64,000 bases of DNA from Cristatella mucedo (Eukaryota; Bryozoa; Phylactolaemata; Cristatellidae): positions 991,001-1,055,000 of the forward strand of contig WPIO01000029.1 in NCBI GenBank assembly GCA_009760855.2, given 5' to 3'. The notes below the pieces were generated by a model. It was not told the DNA's origin. It searched no databases and saw only the letters and a program-made list of their open reading frames with translations. Made by a program: the position numbers and the translations under genes. Of the stretch, positions 1-12,100 are shown in pieces. Position 1 is the stretch's first letter; every line of letters begins with the position of its first letter.

Positions 1-1330
1 GTTTCGACCACGCAGGTCTTGTCGATATAATTTCTGAAGGATTCATGGTTTCTCTGGAAGTTTTAGTACCATCGGTCTGCAATAAGCAAAAGTGACGCCG
101 TTATAATTACAAGCTGTAATGATAGCGCAGATGCCAGCTCACAACAGATGTATGATTTTTAAATCATTGCTGTCTTCATCATGCACGATGGGATTCCAAG
201 TGAAAACCTGAGTACTGCAACCATTTCTGCAACTTCCCCACAACCAATTCACCCATCACAAGTATCTACTAAAAATTGTGCGTCCCTTCCTTAAATTTGA
301 AAGCTTTGTGTCTAATTGTAACAGACCATCATAGATTCTCGAATTTTCTCGGACCATTGCCGTCGATTGCTACGTATTGCCCAAGACGGAGCGAAACACA
401 CACAATGATGTGTGTGAACAGTGAACGTATGTGGTTTGATACTTGGGAGCTTCAAACCGCCAGCTTCTAGTTAATTTTAAATCGATTTTGGTAGAAGACT
501 GGTAATTGCCGTCGATTGCCATGCATTGCTGTCGATTGTACATTCGCGATTGTTTGAAATGATGTGGTTGCAATTGGAATACTGTGTGCTGTATGTTACG
601 TAGAATGAGAACTGCAGTTTCGTGCTGCCAATCTTATCTATTTGCCACGGATTGCCGCACCGACTATTGCTTTCGACTGCCTTGCTGGATAGCTGCTCTA
701 GCTTACGTATTCCAGACAGCCTGAGCTTCACGGCGAGTTTTTTTGCAGTTACTACTTGTATTATGGTATACGGCTTCTATTAGTAATAGCCCGAGTATGC
801 ACTGACGTGCAAATAGATATGGTGCAGCATTAGTAGTTCTTTCACTACCCAATGGGCCATACAAGACCAGCAGGATAATAAATATAGCAATAGGTCGTTA
901 GTATAGGGCCATAAGAAAATTAAATCTCTATTCAGCTGTTTTGAAATTCGTAGCAAGAAAAGCAATAACCAAGGCATACAAGTATCTTGCTTAGACCAGC
1001 ATGCATGAGCACGCAAGGCCACACTTTGGGTCAAACGTTGGTAGGAAAACTTGGCTGTCACCATGCCCCTAATCGTAAGGCACTGGTAAGCTCGAAATAG
1101 CAAATAAAGCAGAACTCACTGGGGCTAAGAGAAAACTGAGCGGAGCAGATACGTCTTTTAAGTTCTCCCCCACACAACTCGACTCTTCGAAAAGAGCTCA
1201 AAAGCATCTCAGGTCGGGGATATGGCCCCTGCTGTGACTCATATCCCCAGGAAAGCAGAAGTCAGTTACATCTGGGCCTCGTAAATCCACATGCCCATCA
1301 TTAAGCGCAACAGCAAACACGCCTGCGGTC
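1..1330. other. No gene recognised; small SINE-B tail
   Basis: I see only short unrelated frames. About 896-945 resembles the tail of SINE-B on the minus strand. A short inverted repeat (GGGGATAT / ATATCCCC) lies near 1216-1250. Confidence 0.5.
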
Positions 1331-1380
1331 ATCATCAAAACATCAAATCATAGGCTTGTCCAATATTAAAGTATGCATAC

Positions 1381-2241
1381 CTAACATAAAACGCATCGTG
1401 TATACGGTGAAACCACCGCAATGACGCGCTCGATGCTGTGATTCGCAGCCAATATGTCGCGCTCGAGGGCCACTTTCGCTTCCTCGCATGATAATATTGC
1501 CTCATCGCTGACCGAAATCTCGCGGTGCTCCTCTGTACTCTGGGCCGAGACGCTTGTGCAGGTGCTCTCCAGCACCAAAAGGCCCTCGCAGCTGGGCGTC
1601 GCCACCGAGAGGTCGCTCTCACGGGCGCTCTGCGTCGAAGCGACGCTCTCATCGGCCGCCTGCGCCTCGTCGAAGGCTACTGTCGCAACACCGAGTACCG
1701 CTATAGCATCGCCGCTGGAAGCCATCACATGATGCCCGTCCTTCGTCTCCGGCTGCTGCCGCTGTGAACTTACTTTGCTTGGGTGCTCTTCGGTTGTTTC
1801 GGCTACTAGGTCGGAAGCAGCCCCATACCCGCTTGCTCCCTCGGTATTGCAGTCGGATGGCTTCGGCAGCTGTATGAGTTCCGCTTGTCTGTCCGGCTCT
1901 TGCGGGCAGTTGACGATAGGATCGACCGGTGGTGACGCTGGCTCGTCGCTTAGTTTTGTTCCGGTCTCGGCTCCAGCGAGTGGATCCTGCTCCAGCCGAA
2001 ACCTCTTGGCCTCAAGCTCGGCCTCCTCATCCGTCAACCACGTGAACATCAGAATGAACTCATTTCGCAGCTTGTGATAGTCTTGTTTTACTTCTGCCGA
2101 CTGTTCACCCCAAACGTGTATCGCGTTATCGCCTAGGCACACTGGCACAACATGTTTTAGCGGCATCGCAATCTTTAACCTTGCAACGACCTTCTCAAGC
2201 GTTAGAAGCCAAGGCATAAATTGCTCTCCGCCGTTAAACAT
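1381..2241 (-). CDS. Gag-like ORF of an LTR retrotransposon
   Basis: 286 codons from the ATG at 2241. The first 90 residues (FMPWLLTLEKVV, then GDNAIHVWGEQ and DYHKLRNEFILMF) have the W/E/W/Y/L/F pattern of Ty3/gypsy capsid regions. The rest is Glu/Ser/Thr-rich without a zinc knuckle. It lies right after an LTR and primer site on the same strand. No pol follows, so the element is truncated. Confidence 0.6.
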   Translation of the reverse strand: MFNGGEQFMPWLLTLEKVVARLKIAMPLKHVVPVCLGDNAIHVWGEQSAEVKQDYHKLRNEFILMFTWLTDEEAELEAKRFRLEQDPLAGAETGTKLSDEPASPPVDPIVNCPQEPDRQAELIQLPKPSDCNTEGASGYGAASDLVAETTEEHPSKVSSQRQQPETKDGHHVMASSGDAIAVLGVATVAFDEAQAADESVASTQSARESDLSVATPSCEGLLVLESTCTSVSAQSTEEHREISVSDEAILSCEEAKVALERDILAANHSIERVIAVVSPYTRCVLC

Positions 2242-2315
2242 TTCGTACCTCAATGTCGGGCGTCCGGTCTAGGCCATAGAAGGTTTGATACTCTGTTCGG
2301 CAGGAGTGAACCATT

Positions 2316-2326
2316 CTCTGCTACCA
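2316..2326 (-). other. Primer-binding site for initiator Met-tRNA
   Basis: TGGTAGCAGAG on the minus strand is complementary to the 3' end of eukaryotic initiator tRNA-Met including CCA, a common primer for LTR elements. It sits between the LTR and the gag-like ORF. Confidence 0.65.
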
Positions 2327-2328
2327 AT

Positions 2329-2830
2329 ATCATGTGACAGTGTCTCCGGCGGCGGCTGTTCTAATGGAGTCTCACAGAGACACGAAGACATGAGCGGGCG
2401 ATCGTGAGCGGTGAACAAGACTTCTTCTTTATTCCCCAGCCGGGGTACATATACGAGCTGGGGACTGACTCACCACAGATATGGGAGGCATCTGTGGTGG
2501 GCCACATGCTCACGTCAAAGGCTGCGTGGTTCAACCACCCGCCGCAGGCGGGGCATACCTCAGCGGCCGAGAAGCAACAGGCGTACACAACAAGGGCTGA
2601 AAGGAAAAGGCTTTCTCTCCAGCAACGCCGTGTAAGAGAGCCACCGGAAGAGTCTGCTGAACGGCGTGCCACAGAAGCTGACTGAAGACGTCCTCGCCAG
2701 GCACAATGGACTGGAGATAATGAGTACGAAGCAGAAGCACGGCGGCATTCATGAAGCATCATAGCCAATTTCGAGTACTTTCTTTTATAGTAGCAACCAA
2801 CTAGTCGCGAGGGCAGTAATGGGATCATGT
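2329..2830 (-). mobile_element. LTR of the gag-bearing retrotransposon
   Basis: Read on the minus strand, this stretch has a TATA box (CTATAAAAG, about 2783-2791) and an AATAAA poly(A) signal (2428-2433), and it ends beside a primer-binding site. The outer end is estimated; no second LTR is seen in the window. Confidence 0.6.
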
Positions 2831-3092
2831 TGGTTTTTCTTGCAAATACCTATCTTTACTTATAGACAATCTATATTTCGCACTAAGTCGAGTAAAGAAT
2901 CCCGTGTGTTTATTCAAGATAGACCTTATGCAAATGGCAGATATACAAGTCGGATGATGATGGCCAGATTTATAAAAAAGATGTTGCAATTAAAGATTTC
3001 GAATCAGCAAATTTATTTGAATCTAATGTGACTTTTTTATATTTCACCTCTTTTTTGGCAAGATGAAACCTTGTAAAAAATAATGATCTATT

Positions 3093-3345
3093 GATTTAGT
3101 GCCCTTAATGAACTAAATTTTTATCTAGGCACTTTACATGTGCTGTAAAGAAAGCACGTTAATATGGTTAGTGATAACGTGTACGGTGTCGGGATGCATA
3201 AGCGCACAAAAGACAATTAACAAGGACCCAGCAAATGCTGTATGGAAAAGGTGCGTTTTAGCTTTTCTTTACATTTAGTCAGGTCAGGGTTTGTCGCGAT
3301 GTCATTTAGTTGGGAGCGAGCTCCTGGCTTTACGAGCGAGAGCGA
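3093..3345 (-). mobile_element. CR1/L2-type LINE 3' fragment
   Basis: It matches the 3' end of the LINE at 26.6 kb: the tail box with TCTAGGCACTTTACAT, then the region antisense to the C-terminal coding end. Confidence 0.75.
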
Positions 3346-3429
3346 CGCGAACGGGCGTTCGTGGATCTTTTCGTGCCATGCTACTGTCGCTATGTGCATA
3401 GGATCAGCTTCTGCAACTCGTTACAATCT

Positions 3430-3600
3430 TCTTAGTTGATTTAACAGCCTCATTTGTGTAGCGGCAGATGAGCCAAATCGGCTATCACGACCGCTTGCAG
3501 TTGGTGATAAAGGGTCTCCAAACTGCAGGATTCGAACCCATGACCTCGGTCGTGAAGAGCACCTTACCTCCTAAGCTATTACGGCCCAGTGCAAGGTGCT
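3430..3600 (-). mobile_element. SINE-A, tRNA-derived
   Basis: Minus-strand copy with the B-box-like ATGGGTTCGAATCC, the GGTGATAGCCG core and the GCTGTT-AATCA tail shared by about ten copies in the window. Confidence 0.8.
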
Positions 3601-4700
3601 TCGAGGCGCTAGCTTCACAAGCATCTGTCGTGCGCTTGCAAGGACTTTTCTTATACTGGCGATTCCCTCAATAGTTCAGGTAGCGGCTCAACTCGCGAAA
3701 TGTCTTCACACCTGATGGTCGTAACATGCCGATCGGTAATGACAAAGCACTCAAAATTTTGCAGAAATCTGCTAGGTACATTGAAATCGTGAAGGCGCTT
3801 TGAGTTGCCTACACATAACAGCTTGCAAACCAGGTTAGTTCAGGCTTATAAAATCCCAAGTTCAGCATTATGACTCACCGACTCGAAGACCGATACCCAA
3901 AAGAAAAGGGGTGCCGTGGTCGGGCTCTTGCTTACACTCGGGGCCATAGCCGTGAACCCTATAAAGGTTCACGCATGGGGCAGTCGAAATGCAGCAATAA
4001 GGCAAGCCGGGGTCACCTAGCTCGGCCAAGCTCACCCTGTAGGATGCATTATTAAGTGGCAGTCGGTGAAACGTTCTCGAAAGGTGCAGTCGTTGACTGG
4101 CGTTCTTCCTTTACAACATATGCAACGTGCCTAGAAAGAAAGTTCTCTGAGGACAAAATACAAATGCATTAGTTTTTATTGTTATTATTTAGGCACAAAG
4201 CACCTTTCTGTCGCTCAGCTCTCGTATACTCGAATCCCGTGCTAGTTTTTATGAGCACTGTGGCCAGCTAATTACGGACCGACGATTCCACTTTACCTAT
4301 AGTGTACTGGATCTAGGGTTACCCCAGTACTATTGATTAGTTCTGCTTTTGTTGATATCGCACGAGAAAGAAATATACAGAGGTGATGAATCAAACTACC
4401 GTTCCTTCGGTGGTGGTCTCTAGACAGCCATGGGCTGCATTACTAGGATGAGGAGGGCTTAGAGGAAATAAAGTAGCGTCGAATCCCTATTACATTCTGA
4501 TGACGACGCAACGAACTTTTCAGCAACCTTTTCTTATTGGCAACGGTAAGCTATTTTGCATACTAAAACAGGTTGGCTGGAAATACAGCACCTCCGCGAT
4601 AAGAAGCCATGTGGGTGTCAGGATTTCTTAGCTGAATCTGATTGGTCTGCTACAGTGTGAGAGGGATCCGGCACTGAGACACACTCAGACCTTAGCCAGC
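3600..4700. other. No gene; part of a dispersed repeat
   Basis: 3860-3960 (CACCGACT, then AGACCG and GGGCTCTTGC) resembles 33380-33460, so it is probably part of an unclassified repeat. 3594-3640 resembles 61954-62000. No coding signal is visible. Confidence 0.4.
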
Positions 4701-4870
4701 AAGGAGTGACAGTGTCGGCAACGGTAGCAGCACTAGCAGGACAGGCGGTGGCAGCGTTGGGTGCTCACTTCGGCCATTTTCGCTACTGCTTGGATATGTG
4801 CTCCGGTTGACCACCAAACAGTTCTTGTCTCGTGTGGCTGCTACATACATGGTAGGTAACATACTTCATC
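4700..4870 (-). pseudogene. Stray partial copy of the FBH1 motif VI exon and flanking intron
   Basis: 4794-4847 matches 8118-8171 with only two differences in 54 bases. Weaker similarity continues into the flanking intron (CAG-rich part at about 8020-8100). The copy has lost the upstream DERNLLY part, and TRAK has become TRDK. It lies downstream of the FBH1 poly(A) signal, so it is a duplication remnant and not an exon of the gene. Confidence 0.85.
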
Positions 4871-5164
4871 TCATCAACAAAGAGTGAGGAGAGAGCTGAG
4901 TTGGGAGGGCAGTTGAGGTAGTGAGTAGCATTGAGGTAACAGCTCAGAACGGCTGCAAAAGATGTGCCACAGTCGGCAGCAGGAAAGTAGATGCCAGTGC
5001 GAAAGAATTGTGGAAGTGAGCTCCAGTCTAGGAACTGCAGAGGCAAAGCAAAAACTTCTGTCGCCAACGGTCTTTAAGCGAAGGAACGCAAGTGGATGAA
5101 GCCACAATACAGACATAAGTCTTCAAGAAAATATCAGTTCACATCTGACAGCATTCGCCACCTT

Positions 5165-5290
5165 GATTTGGCCCAGGGGTGAGATGCTCACCGCTAACGA
5201 CTGAGGTCGTGAGCTAAAGCCTTGTGGCATGTGTAAAGGGCATGGATAGATTCAGTTCTCTTGGGAAGCAAACACACAAACGAATTGGAA
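5165..5290 (+). mobile_element. SINE-B, degraded copy
   Basis: It has GAGGTCGTGAGCT (degraded B box), CATGTGTAAAGGGC and TTCAGTTCTCTTGGG in the same order as the complete copies. Confidence 0.6.
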
Positions 5291-5780
5291 TTCATAGAAA
5301 TGAGCTGTGATTCATTGCCAGGCAAAGAGCTGCAGTTGGATTTTCGATAAATTGGTTCTACTCCGAGAGTTGTGCTGCCAGTTCAATAGAACACTTCCTG
5401 GGTTGCCAAGAGTGTCGACGGCAGATAGGACAAAGCTAGTCCCAATCAAAGAACCTAAGATCTTTTGGAAGGTGCGGAGAAGGCAGTCAGTCCATTCAAG
5501 AAATCCCCGATCGCTTGGAAGCAGTAGTTATGATGTCAGCATATACAAAGATTTCGCAAAAGAAAAAAACATTGATGCCTAGAGATCAATGGACGAAAGT
5601 GGGTATCAATGTATTTGGATCACAATGTCAAGCAACCTTTAGATTTCGCCTGGTGATATCCTGGATGGGAAGTCACTCACAGGCTACCAGTTGAAGATGA
5701 AGGATGCTCATGGAAAGATGGTTGACCGGGGTGTCAGACGAAATATACCAACCTACAAAAAAAGCTCGGTAGCACGATGC

Positions 5781-5786
5781 TTTATT
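5781..5786 (-). terminator. FBH1 poly(A) signal AATAAA
   Basis: AATAAA occurs on the minus strand about 180-260 nt after the two possible FBH1 stop codons, the expected place for 3'-end processing. Confidence 0.5.
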
Positions 5787-6045
5787 CAAAAACACGCATG
5801 CACGACTGTACGAACAAAATTGCACAATTAAGTGGTACATGAACGTGGCTATCAGTGCAGAAATATCAGTATACGGCATAACTACTGTACCAATACAGCT
5901 GCTCACACAGCTGCACACTGCAACCTGAATTACTCAACGGCAGCATAGAAACATCAAATGCAGTTATTCTACACAGAAGTCTCGCTCAGAAATTTCCCTG
6001 ATTGTCTCAAGGCGATCTAAATGTCCACGCTGCCTTGCTAAGGCT

Positions 6046-6135
6046 TCACTTTCCTAGCAACTTCGCCCAAGCAGATTTTCGTGCGGCTGCCGTCGTCATG
6101 TCGACAGGTCGATCAGGAATCAGAATGCCGTCACA
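6046..6135 (-). CDS. FBH1: FBH1 terminal exon
   Basis: After a TTTCTATTCCAG acceptor it reads CDGILIPDRPVDMTT and ends LLGK-stop (TGA at 6048-6046). One base out of frame, an open stretch SEALARQRGHLDRLETIREI runs on to a TAA at 5966-5964 and resembles the usual FBH1 C-terminal tail. Either the protein is truncated here or there is a one-base indel in the AAA run at about 6050. Confidence 0.6.
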   Translation of the reverse strand, partial: CDGILIPDRPVDMTTAAARKSAWAKLLGK

Positions 6136-9100
6136 CTGGAATAGAAAAATAATTCATTGAATGAGTTGTCTTAAGTGCTCCAGTATCACGATACAACTGG
6201 GCACCGATTAAGCACACTAAGTCGGCCACATTCATGTAGTGTGAGTAAAGCACCACAGGGCCTACGATGGGAGAATGGCATCTCCGCCACCCGATGGGAT
6301 GGCTAAATATATGTAAGCTCCTTGCCAAGGCATTAAGAATGAATTGCACAGCAGCGAAAAACGGCATGCCTACAGTAGAGATTTCTATGAGCCTCAGTGG
6401 GAGATATCAGTGTTGTTACCTAAATATTTGAGACGAATGCGAGGAATTAAACATTAAAAACGCACCAGTCCCGACATGCTTGCAGTCGTGACCTGTTTCT
6501 CACGAGCCAACCTGATTCCCTTTCAGCATAAGTAAAGGGCCTGGAAAAAGAGATCAAGTTCCCGTGCAGAACTACATACGTGTCTGGTTATTATTATTAA
6601 GTGGTGAGTTACAAATGCCATTATCAGCCAAGGAAGTAATGTGCTCACACCTTACGATCCAGGTCCAGAGTCCAGCAGCAGGCAATTAATTACTAGCTGT
6701 TGCAAGCTGGAGTGATTGCAGGAGTGATCCATTAAGACTCGCCTGCCTCTACGTAAATGAGGCTGTTGAATCAGCCGACCTTTACTTTACTTCAGCCAAG
6801 GCTTTCAGCATAGCAACACGAAATAGTACAAAAGTGAAATGGCAGCCACATAAGAGAATGCAGTTCAATCATAACCCGGAATTGCAGTAAGCCACTAGGA
6901 CTACTGGAGCAAGTGTCCTTGATGACGTAGAAATGAGATGAACAAATGAATGTTGTGTCAGTTGCCGAAGTCGAACCCCGGCTTTGAGATCAGAAGCAAG
7001 TGCCTTAGTTGTCGTCACTTTAGGTCCATGGGCTTCGGGCTTAAGTGATTGAGTAAGACTGCAAACTCTAGACAGTATATATTTACTTTTGTCTCACTGC
7101 TAGCATGGCGCAATCTCTCAAACTGATCATTACTACAATACCGAAAATTACACCAGATAGGTGTTGAGCTACCGGGTGGTGAAGGCAGTCAAAGCTACGA
7201 CCGGGCGTTATCGAAATACAACAGATGCAGGAATACACACATACATGCGTGCGCGCGCGCACGCACGCACACCATACACACGTACAGGCGCACACACGCA
7301 CAAGCACACGTGTGCACACACAATAAATGGTGCTCAGTATTAAGACCGGCAATTACTAAGGCCAGCAGCAATATGTGACCACTTTTGCTGGAGCTTCATA
7401 CCAATGAGTTAGTCAACCACAGAATTGGTAGGTACGGATACGTGGTAGTTGTGAACGAAGTAGGCAATGCAGCTTAGGAGGTAAAATGGCCGAAGAAAGG
7501 CTTGGCGTTCGCAAACAGCGATAAAAGATGAATGTCCATCGCACATCCCAGCCCCTTAGCAGGTTTGCTTGGATTCCGATATATCTACCAATGGCCAAGC
7601 TAACGCCAGCATTCACGAACGTTGCTCATGCACACATGAGCACACCCAGCTGCACAACGAGGTGCCCCTGCACGAATGAGCCAGTGCCCAGGCACACAAG
7701 TACGTGTGCCTTTATGCTTGCTTAGCCCACGTTGGGTTGCACAAGCTTGCATACCAGGTAGGTGGGTTGGCGGATTAGAGAAGGCACGTGCCGAGAGGAC
7801 GGCTTGTCGCAGCCAGCATGCAGGGGCTCGTCAGTCGATTTGTTTGAAGCACCAGGACAGACAGGCTGCTCGAAAACGCCCTGAAATCGCAGCGAATATT
7901 GCATGCTCTGTCAGCCCGAGTGCTTCATCAACACCTCTTGCCATGGCAGCAAAAAAATGACAGCACATTCGGTGGTCGCTGCAGCAGAAGCAACAGCAGC
8001 AGTACACGTTGCTGGTGCCAGCATCGGCAGCAGCAGTACAGGCAGTGGCAAAGGCTGCAGCAGCAGCAGCTTGTTGCTGCTTCGCAAGGTGCTCACTCCG
8101 GCCACTTTCACTATTGCATATGTGCTCCGGTTGACCACCAAACAGTTCTTGGCTCGAGTGGCTGCTACATATAAGAGATTCCTCTCGTCCTCATCAACAG
8201 ATGCAACTACAGAAGAAAAGTAAGTGCTACATGGAATGCCAGCTAATAATGATACAAATACTGGATAGCATGGATAGTGCCCGGAGAAAACTAAATCTCT
8301 TTCCAGGTACTTTCCAGTGCTGCTCCGTTCGTGCGGTTTTACAACAACACGTGCATGTTTCACATCACCATGGCAACGACTCGCAACGCCAGTGCTAAAC
8401 CGATTAGTGCTGCACATGTGACACACCCGATAGCCCGAACAACGGCGCACGTGAGGACAAAAGATGCTGCTACTGAGCAGGCAAGCGCAGGAGGCAAGCG
8501 GCTCCTCACTTCCACCGAGAAGCCAAACGGTATGGTCGGGCGTCGTCACTCCACCAGCCATGACGAAGTCGTCGAGGAGTATGACGGTGCTGAACTCGAG
8601 GCCCTTGGCTTTGTGGGCGGTAGCAAAAACAAACTCTGCAGCATACGGACAAGTCGAGTAAAGGAAGCCATGCTAGATTACAGCGATCGTCGGCAGCACG
8701 CCCTTTGCTGCTCGCTTGCTCTAAAGGCTCCAAGCTATTCCAGCTGCCAAGAGCTGCAGGCAAAGACGGTGCCGCATGTTTTTTTGTTTATCGAGCCGGC
8801 ATGCACCAGCCCATTCCGCCATACGAGCACAAGTACACGGAAATCATGGTTGAGCAGTGGAGAGAACATTTTGCAGAGGCTCATAGTTGCCTTCAACATA
8901 CCAGCATGCTCAATGCAGCTCACGTGTCTCCGCTCCAGCAGCTGCAGGGTGCTGGGAATTCGGTTGTTATACACTCTGACAAACTTGATTTTTCCTAAAA
9001 GTTCCACGTCATAGGCCTTGCTAGCAAACTTCTCCAGTTCACCGATGGTTCCAAATCTCTTCACAAGTTTGCTTTTGATGTTCCCTAGAACGTTCGGGTA

Positions 9101-12100
9101 GAGTTATAGCGAACTCAACAGGGAGCACGGATTAGAGTGGTGCTGCTGTGCACGCAGTGCTCAGCAGGCGTGCAAGGCCATATATTTCTACCTGTATCAT
9201 TCGTCAACAGCCTGTAAATGTCCATGATCACATCGAAGCCAAGACCTTGCTTTCCCTTTAAGAAGCCAAGATATAATTATAATAGACATTTGTATAGCAC
9301 CCTGGGAAAACTCTATCTCTTTACAGGCACTTAACGTATGCTCGAAAGAAAATGTCTTTTGTTTTACGAAAGCATGCACATTATCTTCACACATATGCAC
9401 ACACACGTCGATTCACATGGACGGAGAAAATGTAGAGAACATGTATATTTTAGCTTCTTTTTAAAGGCCATCAAGTAGGAGAGGGATATCGTGAAGTCAG
9501 TCAGGCGTTAGTTCTAGGATTTTGGAGCATACACACAGAAGGTACGCGGTCCCCAAAGAATTTGAGGCTGGTTAAGAGGCACAGCTAAACAACTTCAACC
9601 AGAAGAGTGTCCGTATGATTCGAAGCCTGATAAGCAAGTAGTTTGGATAGGTGGGCCGAAAAAAAGAGCATGAAGGAACATAAAACAAGGGTGATAAAAT
9701 CTTGAAGTCGATAGGCTGGTCGATGGATAGCCAGTGGATGTTGGTGAGAAATGGTGCACTGTGTTAGCTTTGATATTGACGACAGACAAGCCTAGCTGCA
9801 GCTTTACAGTCACAGTAAACGTCTTGCAGGACAGGCAGGAAGACTATCAAGTAAGCAGTGACTCATAACAGTCTAGGGAGATGTCACCAATGCATGGACC
9901 AGCTTGACTACGATATCGTTTCTAAGTCAAACATCATCCCCTAACCGATGATACGAGGCAAGGAAGCACTTTGCTTTTACACCGATAAGATGGATTCTGA
10001 TGTGCGGATGCAGACTGCACTGCCGCTCTGCCTCGATGAGCAAATAGTAGTTCGTCCGTGCCAGCACGGCCACTTGGCCGACAAAGTTGCCAGAGGTGCA
10101 CACACGATCTATAAAGGGAGAAGCCACCGCACGGCATTAGAGAAACATAGATTTAGAATTGAGCACCAGCACTATGTTCGAGATCGATTACCTTCCTTGT
10201 CCCGACCTAGGATAGTCTGACGACGCACGAACTTCAAGTAATCCAGGAGTAAGGCAGCAACAAGGCCAATCTGAGGACCGAATCTGAACGACTGACAGAC
10301 GACGTGTGTCAGCAAATAATGCTCAGCATACAGGCCCAGTCAGTACAAACATCAACTGATGCGATGGAGGCAAACAAGCTTGGGCGATGCAGACTCACTT
10401 TAGTCAAATATAATGTCCTAGTGCCGATAAAGAGGCCCATGACATTAACTGCACCCCGGAAGGCATAGATCTGTTGATGAGGATCTCCCACCACGATTTT
10501 GGGCATATTTTGCTTCAGCAATACGTCTGCCAGCGCTGTAACAAAAAGCCGAAAATCCTAACTAATAGCACTTTCTTCATGCAATGCGCTGATTTGAAAT
10601 TTATATACAAATAACAGCAATAACAGCAGCTTCCATATATAGCAATGCCTTCATTAAGCATGCCTTTTTTCTTATAGCAAGACCCAGTAGTCCTTTGGAA
10701 AACATAGCAGTACAACCTGCATGAAACTGCAGCAACCGTCAAAGCAGAACAAGCATGCACACAACGAACATGACAACAAACCAACCGTGAGACATGTCCT
10801 GCGCTTCATCTATGAGAAGACAGTTAACATGACGAAGCTTTTTCAAGACATTCGATTTGTTGATATCACATCCTTCCAGCTGCCAGAGCTTCATGTAACC
10901 ATCGTGAGTCATACTCACTTCATAGTCGCTTACATCAACCATCCGTTGCCAAAAAGCCTCAGCGTCCTCTGCATACATCTAAACAGAAGAGCTTTTCAAC
11001 TAAGAGAAAACTACAGGCACTTGGAATAACAGCGCATTAGCCTTCGATACTCTCAGTGCCACAAATCCCGACATGTTACAAGCCAAACGATTATTCCAAA
11101 ATGATGACGATTCCCACTAAAGAAATACAAGCATAAAAATGACAAGGTTCAGACCCGATGCTTGCAAATTTCAACGTTGCCATATTACTTAAAGAAACTT
11201 GTGCTAGAGAACAAGCCACAAACTTAGCTTGCAAATCTGCCTACCATATCAAACTAGAGCCAAGAAAGTCTTACTTTGACAGATTCTTTCTGCACCTAAT
11301 ATCTGCACCTCTTTCTGCACCTAATACCTACATGCACTATACAGCTAAATAGTAATGCAGTGAACCAGCCTGTACCCATCCCCCCAGCCAGCCTTAACAG
11401 GCAATCAAAGGATTCAACAGAGACAGCTCCAGCTATAAGGTAATCTTTAGCAGCAGAAAATTATAACAGAATTGGTCATTTCCCAAAGGTTTTTGCAAAA
11501 CGTAAGTAAATATGTCCACCAATGAGTCACATATTAATTAATAACTAATTCTAGAAATCAAACCAAAGTGAACAGGCAACAACCAATATCCAGAAAGTGC
11601 TAAAAACGTGGCTGTTTTGCCACAAAAAACTACAAAAAGCCCAGGCTCACACGTATTTAAGGAAACAGAAAATATTCTAGATCAGTGGTTGTCCTATGCA
11701 AGGGCAAGTATGCGGAGAACAAAAAAGTATATCGGTCGATGCTGGCTAGGTTTTGGGGCTGATGTCATTCTCAGGCTACTGGAAACATGACTTAACTGTT
11801 TCGCTTTTGGCATGAATGTTCTAGCCATGGCAAAGAGTCAAATGCTGCATACAATACATAGTTAACTTGGAAAAAATTACGTTTTCATATATTTTTAGTA
11901 AATAGAAAAGACCATTACCATTTTCTATTTGTATTTTTGTCTTCTTGATGTACTCTAAACAAGAATGGAAATCTGAAAGAGAACCTCTGAGCATCGCCTT
12001 GCTGAATGCGATTTTTTAACTTGAAATGGGTCGTGATACAGTGACTGAGGTAAGAAGCTGACTTTTCTTGGAGCAATAGCACTGACAGCATTTTCTTACA

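Noticed and set aside
6960-7015. tRNA-like GTCGAACCCCGGC motif
   Set aside because: Only a T-arm-like stretch; no acceptor or anticodon stem pairs.
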